A DNA stretch of 42,835 bases from Candidatus Sungiibacteriota bacterium (GTDB lineage Bacteria; Patescibacteriota; Minisyncoccia; Sungbacterales; JACQCQ01): NCBI GenBank assembly GCA_016201505.1, contig JACQCQ010000008.1:1-42835 (forward strand), written 5' to 3'. Positions 8,255 to 15,289 of the stretch are shown here, piece by piece. The notes beneath the pieces are model-generated. The model was not told the origin of the DNA, did no database searches, and saw nothing but the letters and a program-made list of their open reading frames with translations. The position numbers were made by a program, and so were the translations under genes. Position 1 is the first letter of the stretch; each line of letters starts with the position of its first letter.

Positions 8255-8530
8255 ATGCGCTTTTTGCGCATTGTCGCATCAATAGAACGGCGCCGGAGGG
8301 CTCGAAGAGAGTTTCTCGAGACTCTCAAAGTTGCCTGTCTTCAAGAAAAGCAGGCGACCGAATCCTGGCAGAAGAACCTGTACAGCCTCGACCGACGCGA
8401 AGCGGCCATCGCTTCACGCCGAAGTCTGCGGGAACTGGTCAGTCGCTATCGACGCACCTACCCCGACGAGATTCGTGCCTACCTTCGGCGATACGAAGTT
8501 CGAGGATTTCACCGACTCCTCCGCCGCTAA
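8255..8530 (+). CDS. Hypothetical basic small protein
   Basis: A 91-residue, Arg-rich, mainly helical protein (starts MRFLRIVASIERRRRARREF; ends RGFHRLLRR) with no signal peptide, membrane segment or recognised domain. The very strong Shine-Dalgarno site and an immediate intrinsic terminator make it a convincing, separately delimited gene. The base composition is more GC-rich than thrS and miaA. The high charge could suit nucleic-acid binding, but nothing specific supports that. It begins 24 nt after thrS and may be co-transcribed with it. Confidence 0.7.
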   Translation: MRFLRIVASIERRRRARREFLETLKVACLQEKQATESWQKNLYSLDRREAAIASRRSLRELVSRYRRTYPDEIRAYLRRYEVRGFHRLLRR

Positions 8531-8568
8531 GCGCCGAGTGCTCATTGCACTCGGCGCCTTCACTGCTT
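8531..8568 (+). terminator. Intrinsic terminator after the 8255 gene
   Basis: An 11-bp perfect stem, GCGCCGAGTGC/GCACTCGGCGC, with a TCATT loop starts right after the TAA stop and is followed by CTTCACTGCTT. The U tract is weak but the stem is strong. Confidence 0.7.
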
Positions 8569-8570
8569 GA

Positions 8571-8582
8571 TATACTAAGCCT
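8571..8582 (+). promoter_or_regulatory. -10 element 6 nt before the 8583 gene
   Basis: TATACT followed by AAGCCT and ATG. The surrounding CTTGATATACTAAG is identical to that before ndh (26097-26110). Spacing implies a leaderless or nearly leaderless mRNA. Confidence 0.55.
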
Positions 8583-8864
8583 ATGAAAATTGCTTTGATA
8601 CTTGTTTTGTTAGCCGCTTTGGTTTCATTTGGCGCTTGGATCATACTCCAAAGTCAACCAAGCGAGACCCCCGTGATGGCGCGAGAGCCAGTTCTCGAGA
8701 CGCCCCCCAAAACACCGGCGGAAATTGATTTTGGCTATCCGCCATTTGGCCGCGATCATGCAGCCAGCAGCACAGAAATCAAAAACCAAATCGACACGGC
8801 TCTTCAGGAACTAAAGAGTCTCTACCAACAAAAATACGCGGCCTCAACCAGCCCCGCGCAGTAG
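8583..8864 (+). CDS. Small membrane-anchored protein, unknown function
   Basis: A 93-residue protein with an N-terminal membrane segment (residues 3-22, IALILVLLAALVSFGAWIIL), then a Pro- and Glu-rich linker and a short helical, Gln- and Lys-rich end. It resembles the many single-span exported or anchored small proteins of CPR bacteria. No domain is recognised. It sits between a terminator and a 42-nt palindrome, so it appears to be a one-gene unit. Confidence 0.65.
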   Translation: MKIALILVLLAALVSFGAWIILQSQPSETPVMAREPVLETPPKTPAEIDFGYPPFGRDHAASSTEIKNQIDTALQELKSLYQQKYAASTSPAQ

Positions 8865-8873
8865 TATGCCTCT

Positions 8874-8915
8874 AGAGAACATTCTCATATTCTTAAGAAT
8901 ATGAGAATGTTCTCT
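8874..8915. repeat. 42-nt perfect palindrome without a loop
   Basis: The left half AGAGAACATTCTCATATTCTT is exactly mirrored by the right half, with no unpaired centre. It fills the gap between the 8583 gene stop and the miaA start. In RNA it would be a very stable hairpin. It may act as a terminator or transcript-end stabiliser, though no U tract follows. Confidence 0.85.
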
Positions 8916-8933
8916 GCTGCTCATGGGACAAAA

Positions 8934-9818
8934 ATGAATGACTTACCAAAACTTATTGCCATTGTTGGCCCGACGTCGTCAGGCAAATCAGCTCTCGCGG
9001 TGAAATTGGCGAGGTGTTTTGATGGTGAAGTTATATCGGCTGACTCGCGCCAAATTTACAAGGGCCTGGATATCGGGACCGGAAAAATCACCGAAAGCGA
9101 AATGCATGGTATCCCCCATTACTTGTTAAGCTTTGTCTCACTCCCAAGGCAGTATTCGGTAGCTCTCTACAAAAAGGCGGCTGATGGAGCGATCCGAAAA
9201 ATCCTAGATAAAAATAAGCTGCCGATTTTGGTTGGCGGGACGGGGCTGTATATTGATGCTGTTACGCGGGGCATTTATTTTCCGGATGTTCCGCCGGATT
9301 CTAAATTGAGAAAAAAATTGGAAAAAAGGAATGCAAAAATGCTGCTTGCAATACTAGAAAAGCTGGATTCAGCGCGAGCTAGTAAAATCGACCCGCAAAA
9401 CCGTCGTAGAATCATCCGCGCCATCGAGATAGCCAAAGTTTTACCGCGAACTCCGAAAAAATCCGTACAGCCGAACTATGATACCTTGTTTCTGGGAATC
9501 AGAAGAAGCCCGGTTGAACTAAGAAAGCGAATTAAAAATTCGGTGCATGATCGAATCCAGCGTGGCCTAATTCAAGAAACAAAAAAACTTCTAAAGTCCG
9601 GCCTATCCAAAAAGCGACTGGCTGAAATTGGGCTTGATTATCGATTTGCGATTGAGGCACTCGGGGGAAGGTTAAGCCGCCAAGAATTAATTGAAAAATT
9701 AGAAACTGCTAGCCGGCAATACGCCAAACGTCAGCATACCTGGTTTAAACGATACAAAGATATTCATTGGTTTAAAAATGAAAAAGAGGCCAAACAACTT
9801 GTTCTTCAATTTTTGTAA
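8934..9818 (+). CDS. miaA: tRNA dimethylallyltransferase
   Basis: MiaA adds the dimethylallyl group to A37 of tRNAs that read UNN codons. The 294-residue protein has the P-loop GPTSSGKSAL, then ISADSRQIYKGLDIGTGK, VGGTGLYIDAV and the C-terminal RQYAKRQHTWFKRY motif. An ATG at 8901 is also in frame, but the extra 11 residues come from the upstream palindrome and are not family-like, so 8934 is preferred. Length is normal. No MiaB is in the window. Confidence 0.95.
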   Translation: MNDLPKLIAIVGPTSSGKSALAVKLARCFDGEVISADSRQIYKGLDIGTGKITESEMHGIPHYLLSFVSLPRQYSVALYKKAADGAIRKILDKNKLPILVGGTGLYIDAVTRGIYFPDVPPDSKLRKKLEKRNAKMLLAILEKLDSARASKIDPQNRRRIIRAIEIAKVLPRTPKKSVQPNYDTLFLGIRRSPVELRKRIKNSVHDRIQRGLIQETKKLLKSGLSKKRLAEIGLDYRFAIEALGGRLSRQELIEKLETASRQYAKRQHTWFKRYKDIHWFKNEKEAKQLVLQFL

Positions 9819-9833
9819 CCTTACGCCTTCTAC

Positions 9834-9861
9834 ATCATCCCACGCTATAGCGTGGGATGAT
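9834..9861. terminator. 28-nt palindrome after miaA
   Basis: ATCATCCCACGCTA and its exact mirror form a loopless palindrome between the convergent miaA and the TIM-barrel gene. Its central 22 nt are identical to the centre of the palindrome at 11449-11486, so it is part of a repeated family. As it lies between converging genes, bidirectional termination is the likely role; this is inferred. Confidence 0.6.
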
Positions 9862-9964
9862 TGTACTTACAAAATAAAAGCCGCCGGTCTCACATGCATG
9901 GCTGCACGCGAGACCGGCGTTGAATCCGAAGCAGGTTCTATACCTGCTGATACCGCTCGAAGGT

Positions 9965-10717
9965 TCACGTCGCCTCAGTGAAGTACAGCCGAGCGCGCTC
10001 CAGATTGAGATCATCTGCTGGCTTGTTCCGTAAGCGGCTTTCCGCATCGATGGAGAGGCCCGGGAACTCTTCGAGGAGCGGCTCGAGGAGTTGAATCGAC
10101 TGCGCATCGAGCCCTCCGGCGATGCCGAGACCGAGATCCCAGCCACGCTCGGCAATGGCGCGAAGAAACATCCGTGCTGATTCCGTGTTAAAAGGCTCCC
10201 CCTTCCCACCGGAGGGATCGATGAGAACGTCGTCAACGACCCCGGCATAATCTTCCAGACGATCAGAGACCTCCCGGGGATCGTGATTCATCTCCCCCAT
10301 TGCGCGACGTCCGATCTGGAGAACGATGCGTGGCTCCCATCCAAAAGCTCGTCGGTAATCATCAAGGAGTCGTGTCTCGGGCCACGCCATGTTGAGCTGG
10401 AATCCATGGAGATGCGGGCCCGCCAGCTCGTGGAGTCGAACAAGATCGCCGAGCGCCCCCATCTCGTTGTCCGTGTTGTAGTGGATAAGGTTCACCATGT
10501 TGAGATGCGCGGTGAAGATCGACTTTATGTCTTCGACCTTCGGGTAGCGCCCCGGCCATTTGTTGGTAAGGCCCACGAGCGTCTTTGAGCTTGCGAGCAC
10601 ACCGGACATGAGCCACCTGACCGGATTCTTGGTAGCGAGCGAATGCTGCACTCCCGCCATCCAGACCACTTCGTGCATAGTCATGAACCCTGTGATCCCA
10701 ATGTACGGTGGCTTCAT
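9965..10717 (-). CDS. TrpF-like TIM-barrel protein of unknown substrate
   Basis: The 250-residue protein reads as a (beta/alpha)8 barrel: it starts MKPPYIGITGFM and ends with phosphate-binding-like loops DDVLIDPSGGKGE and LGIAGGLDAQS, which recall the GG motifs of phosphoribosylanthranilate isomerase. No other trp genes are nearby, so tryptophan synthesis is not supported. The start at 10717 is chosen for the GGGAGGGG Shine-Dalgarno site 5 nt upstream; an in-frame ATG at 10741 lies before it. A TTGACA/TATAAT promoter precedes it. The gene is GC-rich beside its neighbours and may have been acquired. The TIM-barrel call is firmer than the family. Confidence 0.65.
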   Translation of the reverse strand: MKPPYIGITGFMTMHEVVWMAGVQHSLATKNPVRWLMSGVLASSKTLVGLTNKWPGRYPKVEDIKSIFTAHLNMVNLIHYNTDNEMGALGDLVRLHELAGPHLHGFQLNMAWPETRLLDDYRRAFGWEPRIVLQIGRRAMGEMNHDPREVSDRLEDYAGVVDDVLIDPSGGKGEPFNTESARMFLRAIAERGWDLGLGIAGGLDAQSIQLLEPLLEEFPGLSIDAESRLRNKPADDLNLERARLYFTEAT

Positions 10718-10764
10718 TGCTTTCCCCTCCCTTTCTCTCAAAGATCAATATCTTAGGCTTGCAA

Positions 10765-10791
10765 ATTATAACGTAATATCAAATATGTCAA
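10765..10791 (-). promoter_or_regulatory. Sigma-70-like promoter of the TIM-barrel gene
   Basis: On the minus strand a perfect TTGACA (10791-10786) and a perfect TATAAT (10770-10765) are separated by 15 nt, slightly shorter than the usual 17. They lie about 48 nt before the start codon, leaving a leader with a Shine-Dalgarno site. This is the most canonical promoter in the window apart from that of rnpB. Confidence 0.65.
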
Positions 10792-10805
10792 CGCGACTAA
10801 AGTGA

Positions 10806-11162
10806 TTACCGTCTAAAAAGGGACAAAAATGCCTGCCAAATTGAGGCAAAAAATCCGCGGGAGGTGGTTGAGGCGGAGCTGGTTGGCGACTGGATTATGA
10901 CCACGACTTCTTCGCCGGGCTTCTTTTCATTGAGCCGGGCTTTAGCGTCACGTTCGATGGCTTCGGGGGTGTTGGCGATACGCAGCTCCTCGCCTAATTT
11001 TTTGTTTTCTGCATTATAGTAAGAAGTTTTATCTTCGATTTTTGATTCGGAGACGCTCAAGCTGTAATAGGCACGCCAAACGCGGAAAATTTTTACCGAC
11101 ATCCAAATGATGAGGCTGATTAAAATAATAGACACGATCGGCGACTTCAAGATCTTTGACAT
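10806..11162 (-). CDS. FtsB/DivIC-like septum protein
   Basis: A 118-residue bitopic protein: a short cytoplasmic start, a membrane helix at about 9-27 (IVSIILISLIIWMSVKIF), a coiled-coil region, and the motif RDAKARLNEKKPGEEVVVI, which is typical of FtsB and DivIC. A second hydrophobic patch near the end (FFASIWQAFLSLF) follows a Ser/Thr linker. These proteins bridge early and late divisome parts with FtsL and FtsQ. The family is sure, the exact member is not. It lies upstream of the TIM-barrel gene on the same strand, about 90 nt before it. Confidence 0.75.
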   Translation of the reverse strand: MSKILKSPIVSIILISLIIWMSVKIFRVWRAYYSLSVSESKIEDKTSYYNAENKKLGEELRIANTPEAIERDAKARLNEKKPGEEVVVIIQSPTSSASTTSRGFFASIWQAFLSLFRR

Positions 11163-11199
11163 TGGGATTGGAATTTCCTAAAGTATACAGGACTTATGG

Positions 11200-11304
11200 A
11201 TCCCGTTAGAAGCCGCGATCGCGGAAACGGGGTAATGGAAGTATACTAAACTATAATTCAGCCAGCAGACAGAGATTTTGATCGCGATCTGCTTCTAACG
11301 GGAT
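11200..11304. repeat. Inverted-repeat cassette ending at an ATG
   Basis: Arms ATCCCGTTAGAAGC (11200-11213) and GCTTCTAACGGGAT (11291-11304) pair perfectly over 14 bp; the last AT is part of the ATG of a small plus-strand gene. Next to the arms, CGCGATCGCGG and GATCGCGATC extend the symmetry. A TATAAT lies inside at about 11255 and could drive the small gene. The arm core CCCGTTAGA recurs at 13430 and 24672. Confidence 0.75.
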
Positions 11305-11419
11305 GGAGAAGAAATCGAGAAAGAAAGCGGCGAGTATCGTCTGGATGATAATATCCGTCATCGCCATAGCTTCAATGGTGGCTTTTACATTTCTCCCCTT
11401 GCTCACTCTTCGACAGTAA
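11303..11419 (+). CDS. 38-residue single-span membrane peptide
   Basis: ATG 11303 opens a 38-codon frame: a basic start (MEKKSRKKAA), a membrane helix (SIVWMIISVIAIASMVAFTF) and LPLLTLRQ. The charge pattern suggests the N-terminus stays in the cytoplasm. Such tiny membrane peptides are common in CPR genomes, but no function is known to me. The start directly abuts the right arm of an inverted-repeat cassette, as several larger genes here do, which supports its reality. A palindromic terminator-like sequence follows 30 nt later. Confidence 0.55.
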   Translation: MEKKSRKKAASIVWMIISVIAIASMVAFTFLPLLTLRQ

Positions 11420-11448
11420 ACCGGGACAGCATAAATCAGAAATCGATG

Positions 11449-11486
11449 TATACCTTATCCCACGCTATAGCGTGGGATAAGGTATA
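11449..11486. terminator. 38-nt perfect palindrome between convergent genes
   Basis: TATACCTTATCCCACGCTA and its exact mirror form a loopless 38-nt palindrome. It lies after the 11303 small gene and before the 3' end of lepA on the other strand. The 22-nt centre ATCCCACGCTATAGCGTGGGAT is shared (two halves of 11 nt) with 9834-9861. A bidirectional terminator is likely. Confidence 0.6.
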
Positions 11487-11549
11487 AGCAAATGAGGGGT
11501 AAATGGAAAGTAAAAAGTAATATGCGGACCGATAAGGAAATTGGGACCT

Positions 11550-13412
11550 TCAAGATCTCTTCAGCATTTTTAAAAACACGTCGGGCGGAATTTGAACACT
11601 CCCCATGCCAAGACCCGCCAGTTTTTTCTTGCCCTTTTTCTGTTTTTTCCAGAGCTTCATTTTTCTGGTTCTATCGCCGCCGTATAAATAGCCCGTTACG
11701 TCTTTTGACATAGCCGACAACGTCTCGCGCGCAATGACGCGGCCGGCAACCGTCGCTTGTATCGGTACGGCAAAAACCTGCGAAGGCAGAAGCGACTTTA
11801 ATTTTGCCACAATGCGTTTTCCTTCCTCATAGGCTTCGTCTTTCGTGATGACGACAGAAAATGCCCGCTCACGGCGTTCGGCAACTAAGATATCAAGCCG
11901 CACCAGATCCCCCGTTTCGTATCCCCCCAACTCGTAACCCATCGAGGCATAGCCGGAAGTCGCACTCTTTAGCCGGTCGTACAAATCAACAATGACTTCT
12001 TTTAGCGGCATCTCGTATTGGATGAGAATTCGCGCAGCGGAAAGGTAATTGGTTTCGACAAATCGGGCGCGTGTTGTCTCAAACAATTTTAAAATTCTGC
12101 CCTGATAGTCAGCGGGCGCAATAACCTCAAGCCGCACCCAAGGCTCGGCAATGGAAAGAATCTCACCTGCTTCGGGGATATCAGCGGCAGAGAAGACGGT
12201 CATCTCGCCGCCCTTTTTTAGCCTCACTTTATATGAAACGGAGGGCGTCGACACCAAAGTTTCAAGCCCGAACTCGCGCTTGACGCGTTCTGAAATAATT
12301 TCTAAATGCAGCATGCCTAAAAATCCAACCCGAAATCCGCGGCCCCAGGCTTCTGAGGCTTCAATTTCATAGGTGAGCGCGGCGTCATTTAGTTTTAATT
12401 TATTGAGTGCGTCTTGGAGTTTAAGAAAATCATCGGCCTCTGTCGGATACATCGAAGCAAACACGACGGGTTTTGGTTCTGCGTATCCGGGCAGCGGAGC
12501 GGCCAAAATATTTCCTTTTTCGACGATCGTGTCGCCAACGCGGATGCCGGTTTCTTTTAAGCCTGTCGCGATATAGCCGATTTCGCCCCCAGCCAATGAA
12601 TCTGCTGCTTGCATCTGGGGTTTAAAATAGCCGACTTCCAAAACTTCGGCGGCGATTTTTGTTTTGAGCATGATGATTGAGCTGGCTTTTTTGATACTTC
12701 CTGACATTACACGGACGTAGGCGATAACGCCTTTATACTGATCGAACTGCGAATCAAAAATTAAAGCCTTGAATCCTCCATTTGATTTTTTCGGCGGGGG
12801 AATACGGAGAATAATTTGTGCAAACAATTCATCAATGCCTTCGCCCGTTTTACCCGATACGCAAAGGACTGAACCTTCGGGGACCTCGAGGAGAGAGGCA
12901 ATTTCCGAAACTGCGCCTTCGATATCTGCGCCCAGCATGTCAATTTTATTTACGACCGGGATAATCGCGAGCCCCTCTTTTTTAGCCACATGCAAGTTAG
13001 CAATGGTTTGCGCTTGGATGCCCTGGGTCGCGTCCACCAGCAAGACGGCGCCTTCAACCGCAGCCAGCGCACGAGAAACCTCGTAGCCAAAATCAACATG
13101 CCCGGGAGTATCAATCAGATTCAGAATATATTCTGAATCTGAAAATTCTAAATTCAAAGCACTAGATTCTAAATTTTTTAGGATTTCGGATTTAGAGTTT
13201 CGGATTTCCGTATGATTTGGTCTCCAAATCATACGGACGGGCTGCATCTTAATCGTAATCCCCCGCTCACGCTCTAAATCCATTTGGTCCAAAACCTGCT
13301 CACGCATTTTGCGATCTTCAATCGTATGCGTTCGCTCAAGCAACCGATCCGCCAGAGTGCTTTTCCCATGGTCTATATGTGCGATAATTACAAAGTTTCT
13401 TATCTGGCTCAT
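11550..13412 (-). CDS. lepA: Elongation factor 4 (LepA) with a small N-domain insertion
   Basis: A translational GTPase that back-translocates stalled ribosomes. G1 is AHIDHGKST, switch regions DLERERGITIK and DTPGHVDF, G4 NKID; domains II and III, and the LepA-specific end (GYLYGGDRTRKMKLWKKQKKGKKK) follow. The 620 residues exceed the usual 600 because about 30 residues (64-94, Asn-, Glu- and Ser-rich) are inserted in the strand before the G3 motif. That stretch is encoded by an AT-rich repeat like those in rnpB. All motifs around it are intact. The start is MSQIRNFVIIAH; an inverted-repeat cassette lies 15 nt upstream. Confidence 0.95.
   Translation of the reverse strand: MSQIRNFVIIAHIDHGKSTLADRLLERTHTIEDRKMREQVLDQMDLERERGITIKMQPVRMIWRPNHTEIRNSKSEILKNLESSALNLEFSDSEYILNLIDTPGHVDFGYEVSRALAAVEGAVLLVDATQGIQAQTIANLHVAKKEGLAIIPVVNKIDMLGADIEGAVSEIASLLEVPEGSVLCVSGKTGEGIDELFAQIILRIPPPKKSNGGFKALIFDSQFDQYKGVIAYVRVMSGSIKKASSIIMLKTKIAAEVLEVGYFKPQMQAADSLAGGEIGYIATGLKETGIRVGDTIVEKGNILAAPLPGYAEPKPVVFASMYPTEADDFLKLQDALNKLKLNDAALTYEIEASEAWGRGFRVGFLGMLHLEIISERVKREFGLETLVSTPSVSYKVRLKKGGEMTVFSAADIPEAGEILSIAEPWVRLEVIAPADYQGRILKLFETTRARFVETNYLSAARILIQYEMPLKEVIVDLYDRLKSATSGYASMGYELGGYETGDLVRLDILVAERRERAFSVVITKDEAYEEGKRIVAKLKSLLPSQVFAVPIQATVAGRVIARETLSAMSKDVTGYLYGGDRTRKMKLWKKQKKGKKKLAGLGMGSVQIPPDVFLKMLKRS
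13131..13223 (-). repeat. AT-rich repeat inside lepA, translated in frame
   Basis: The DNA shows AAATTCTAAATTC and TTTAGGATTTCGGATTTAG stretches like the two rnpB insertions and the rplR-rplF gap, and next to it a perfect 13-bp hairpin CCGTATGATTTGG/CCAAATCATACGG (about 13207-13236). The translation adds an Asn-, Ser- and Glu-rich loop to domain I. Elements of this type normally lie between genes. Confidence 0.6.
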
Positions 13413-13427
13413 GAGTTTCCAGGATTA

Positions 13428-13497
13428 ACCCCGTTAGAGATCCGATTTGTGTGCGACAAATCGGCGTCAAGCTGTACTGGCTTATCTCTAACGGGGT
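13428..13497. repeat. Inverted-repeat cassette upstream of lepA
   Basis: Arms ACCCCGTTAGAGAT (13428-13441) and ATCTCTAACGGGGT (13484-13497) pair over 14 bp and share the CCCGTTAGA core with other cassettes. The interior holds a second hairpin, CCGATTTGT/ACAAATCGG. The cassette lies in the murJ-lepA gap, 15 nt from the lepA ATG. Confidence 0.75.
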
Positions 13498-13568
13498 CAA
13501 TATGGGCAATGATTACGAAATTTCTGATTTTAAGCATGTCGAATATTAGCAGATAGCGATGCTACCCG

Positions 13569-15269
13569 CTAGCGAAAAGCCGCTCTATCCTCATCAATTT
13601 CTTGTGGCAGAATCGCGGGCTTAATGAGACGGCGGCGGAAGGGTTCGATGAAAGCATTCACCTGCTCACTGCCCAACATATACATAATCCCCGTGTAAAA
13701 AGCGGCCGCAACCATGAAGGTTGCACCGCCCTGCAACAGTACATGCAAAAATGTATCGAGTGGAATGTAGAGTGAAAGAAGATATAAAACTCCGTAGCCG
13801 ATGAATGTTGCGGCAATGGAGGCAAAGATGATTTTAAGTCCGGAGGCCAGCGTTTTTAATGGAATCCCGCCGCCGCCAAAATATTTCTTTGACTCGCGCG
13901 AGAGCGCCACCCAAAGAAAAATGAGATCGAGCAAATCACCTAAGGCGAATGCGAGTGCAAGTCCCAAAACCCCGACATCGTGCAAATCACCGACTTTTAG
14001 AAGATCGGCAATCAATTTGCCGGAGGCTCGGTGAGTGGTAAAAAGTGTCAGCAGAAAAGGCGCCAGCCCGATGACAAAGACGGTTGTAAAGAGCGAGGTG
14101 AAGAATGGGAGTTTCGTGTTGCCGATGGCATAAAAGGAGCGAATAAAAAGCGTGGCCAGACTCTCGCCGATAATGGCGAAGGCAAGTATGGCCAGTGTCG
14201 CGGCCGTAAGCCGCGTATCAACCCAGCTAAAGTGACCGGCTCCCAGGGCGAGCCGCACGACATGCGCGCGCAAAATTAAAAGAAAGCAGGCCAGCGGCAC
14301 CACCCAAAATAAAATTGATTCAATTAAAGCCGATAAATCCTCAAAGAATCCCTCTTTTGATTTTTTGGCCGCATGCTCGGCTAATCGAGAAAATCCAGCC
14401 ACCGAATACGAGACGCCGAAAATCCCGACTGGAATGAAACGCAAATTATCAGCGAGGCGAAACACTGCCACACTCCCGGCGGCCAACGTCGACGCGAGCG
14501 CCACCAGCATAACCGAAATAATCTGATCGAGCGAGAGCGCGGCGACCCGCGGAATCGAAACTAAAAAAACGTTTTTAATTTCAGGAATTTTTTTAAAGCT
14601 TAAAAACTGCGGCCGGAACGAAAGCGCACCAAGCGCCGGAATCTGCACTGCCATATGGAGGAAGGCTCCCAAAATAACCCCGTAGGCGAGCCCCTGCGGC
14701 CCAAAAACAGGTACAAAGGCGAGAATGCCGATAATAATACCGAGATTATAAAGAATTGAGGTGAGGGCAAATACGATAAATTGGCGATTGGCCTGTATGA
14801 CTGAGGAGAAAATATTGGAAACGCCGAGAAATATGGGCGAGATCATCATGATACGCGTCATGGTGATCATGAGAGCCCGCGAGGCGGGATCAAAACCGGG
14901 CGCAACGAGGCGCACGATGAAGGGGGCAAATATCGCAACGATTAAGGAGACGAGCGCCGCCGCCAGTGAGAAGATGATGAGCAATCCCCCAATGAATTCT
15001 TCGGCCTTTTTTTTATCGCGTTCCCAAATCGATATGAAGGTCGGCAAAATGGCCGCCGAGGCGGCACCAATCAAAAATAGCGTGTAAAGGAAATCCGGAA
15101 TTTGGAATGAGGCGTAGTAGATGTCGAGAGTACGCGAGGCTCCATAATGCGAGGCCAGCAGGCGGTCGCGGAAAAGTCCTAAAATTCTCGATAAAAACCC
15201 AGCGGCCCCGATGAGAAAGGCCGCTGCGTGAATCGATGAGATTTCTTTTTTCCAGAACGGTAAGACCAT
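13569..15269 (-). CDS. murJ: Lipid II flippase MurJ
   Basis: A polytopic membrane protein of the MurJ/MviN family (566 residues, about 14 hydrophobic helices). The N-terminal region AAGFLSRILGLFRDRLLASHYG and IPDFLYTLFLIGAASAAILPTF are family signatures. It moves the peptidoglycan precursor lipid II across the membrane. It follows the TPR membrane protein gene with 20 nt between them, so both are likely on one transcript, consistent with envelope functions. Length is close to the usual 510-560 and no break is seen. Confidence 0.93.
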   Translation of the reverse strand: MVLPFWKKEISSIHAAAFLIGAAGFLSRILGLFRDRLLASHYGASRTLDIYYASFQIPDFLYTLFLIGAASAAILPTFISIWERDKKKAEEFIGGLLIIFSLAAALVSLIVAIFAPFIVRLVAPGFDPASRALMITMTRIMMISPIFLGVSNIFSSVIQANRQFIVFALTSILYNLGIIIGILAFVPVFGPQGLAYGVILGAFLHMAVQIPALGALSFRPQFLSFKKIPEIKNVFLVSIPRVAALSLDQIISVMLVALASTLAAGSVAVFRLADNLRFIPVGIFGVSYSVAGFSRLAEHAAKKSKEGFFEDLSALIESILFWVVPLACFLLILRAHVVRLALGAGHFSWVDTRLTAATLAILAFAIIGESLATLFIRSFYAIGNTKLPFFTSLFTTVFVIGLAPFLLTLFTTHRASGKLIADLLKVGDLHDVGVLGLALAFALGDLLDLIFLWVALSRESKKYFGGGGIPLKTLASGLKIIFASIAATFIGYGVLYLLSLYIPLDTFLHVLLQGGATFMVAAAFYTGIMYMLGSEQVNAFIEPFRRRLIKPAILPQEIDEDRAAFR

Positions 15270-15289
15270 CGGCTGATGAGAACGTACTG

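Noticed and set aside
10362-10748. Second minus-strand gene in the TIM-barrel region
   Set aside because: It is an out-of-frame reading of the barrel gene and has no domain-like sequence.
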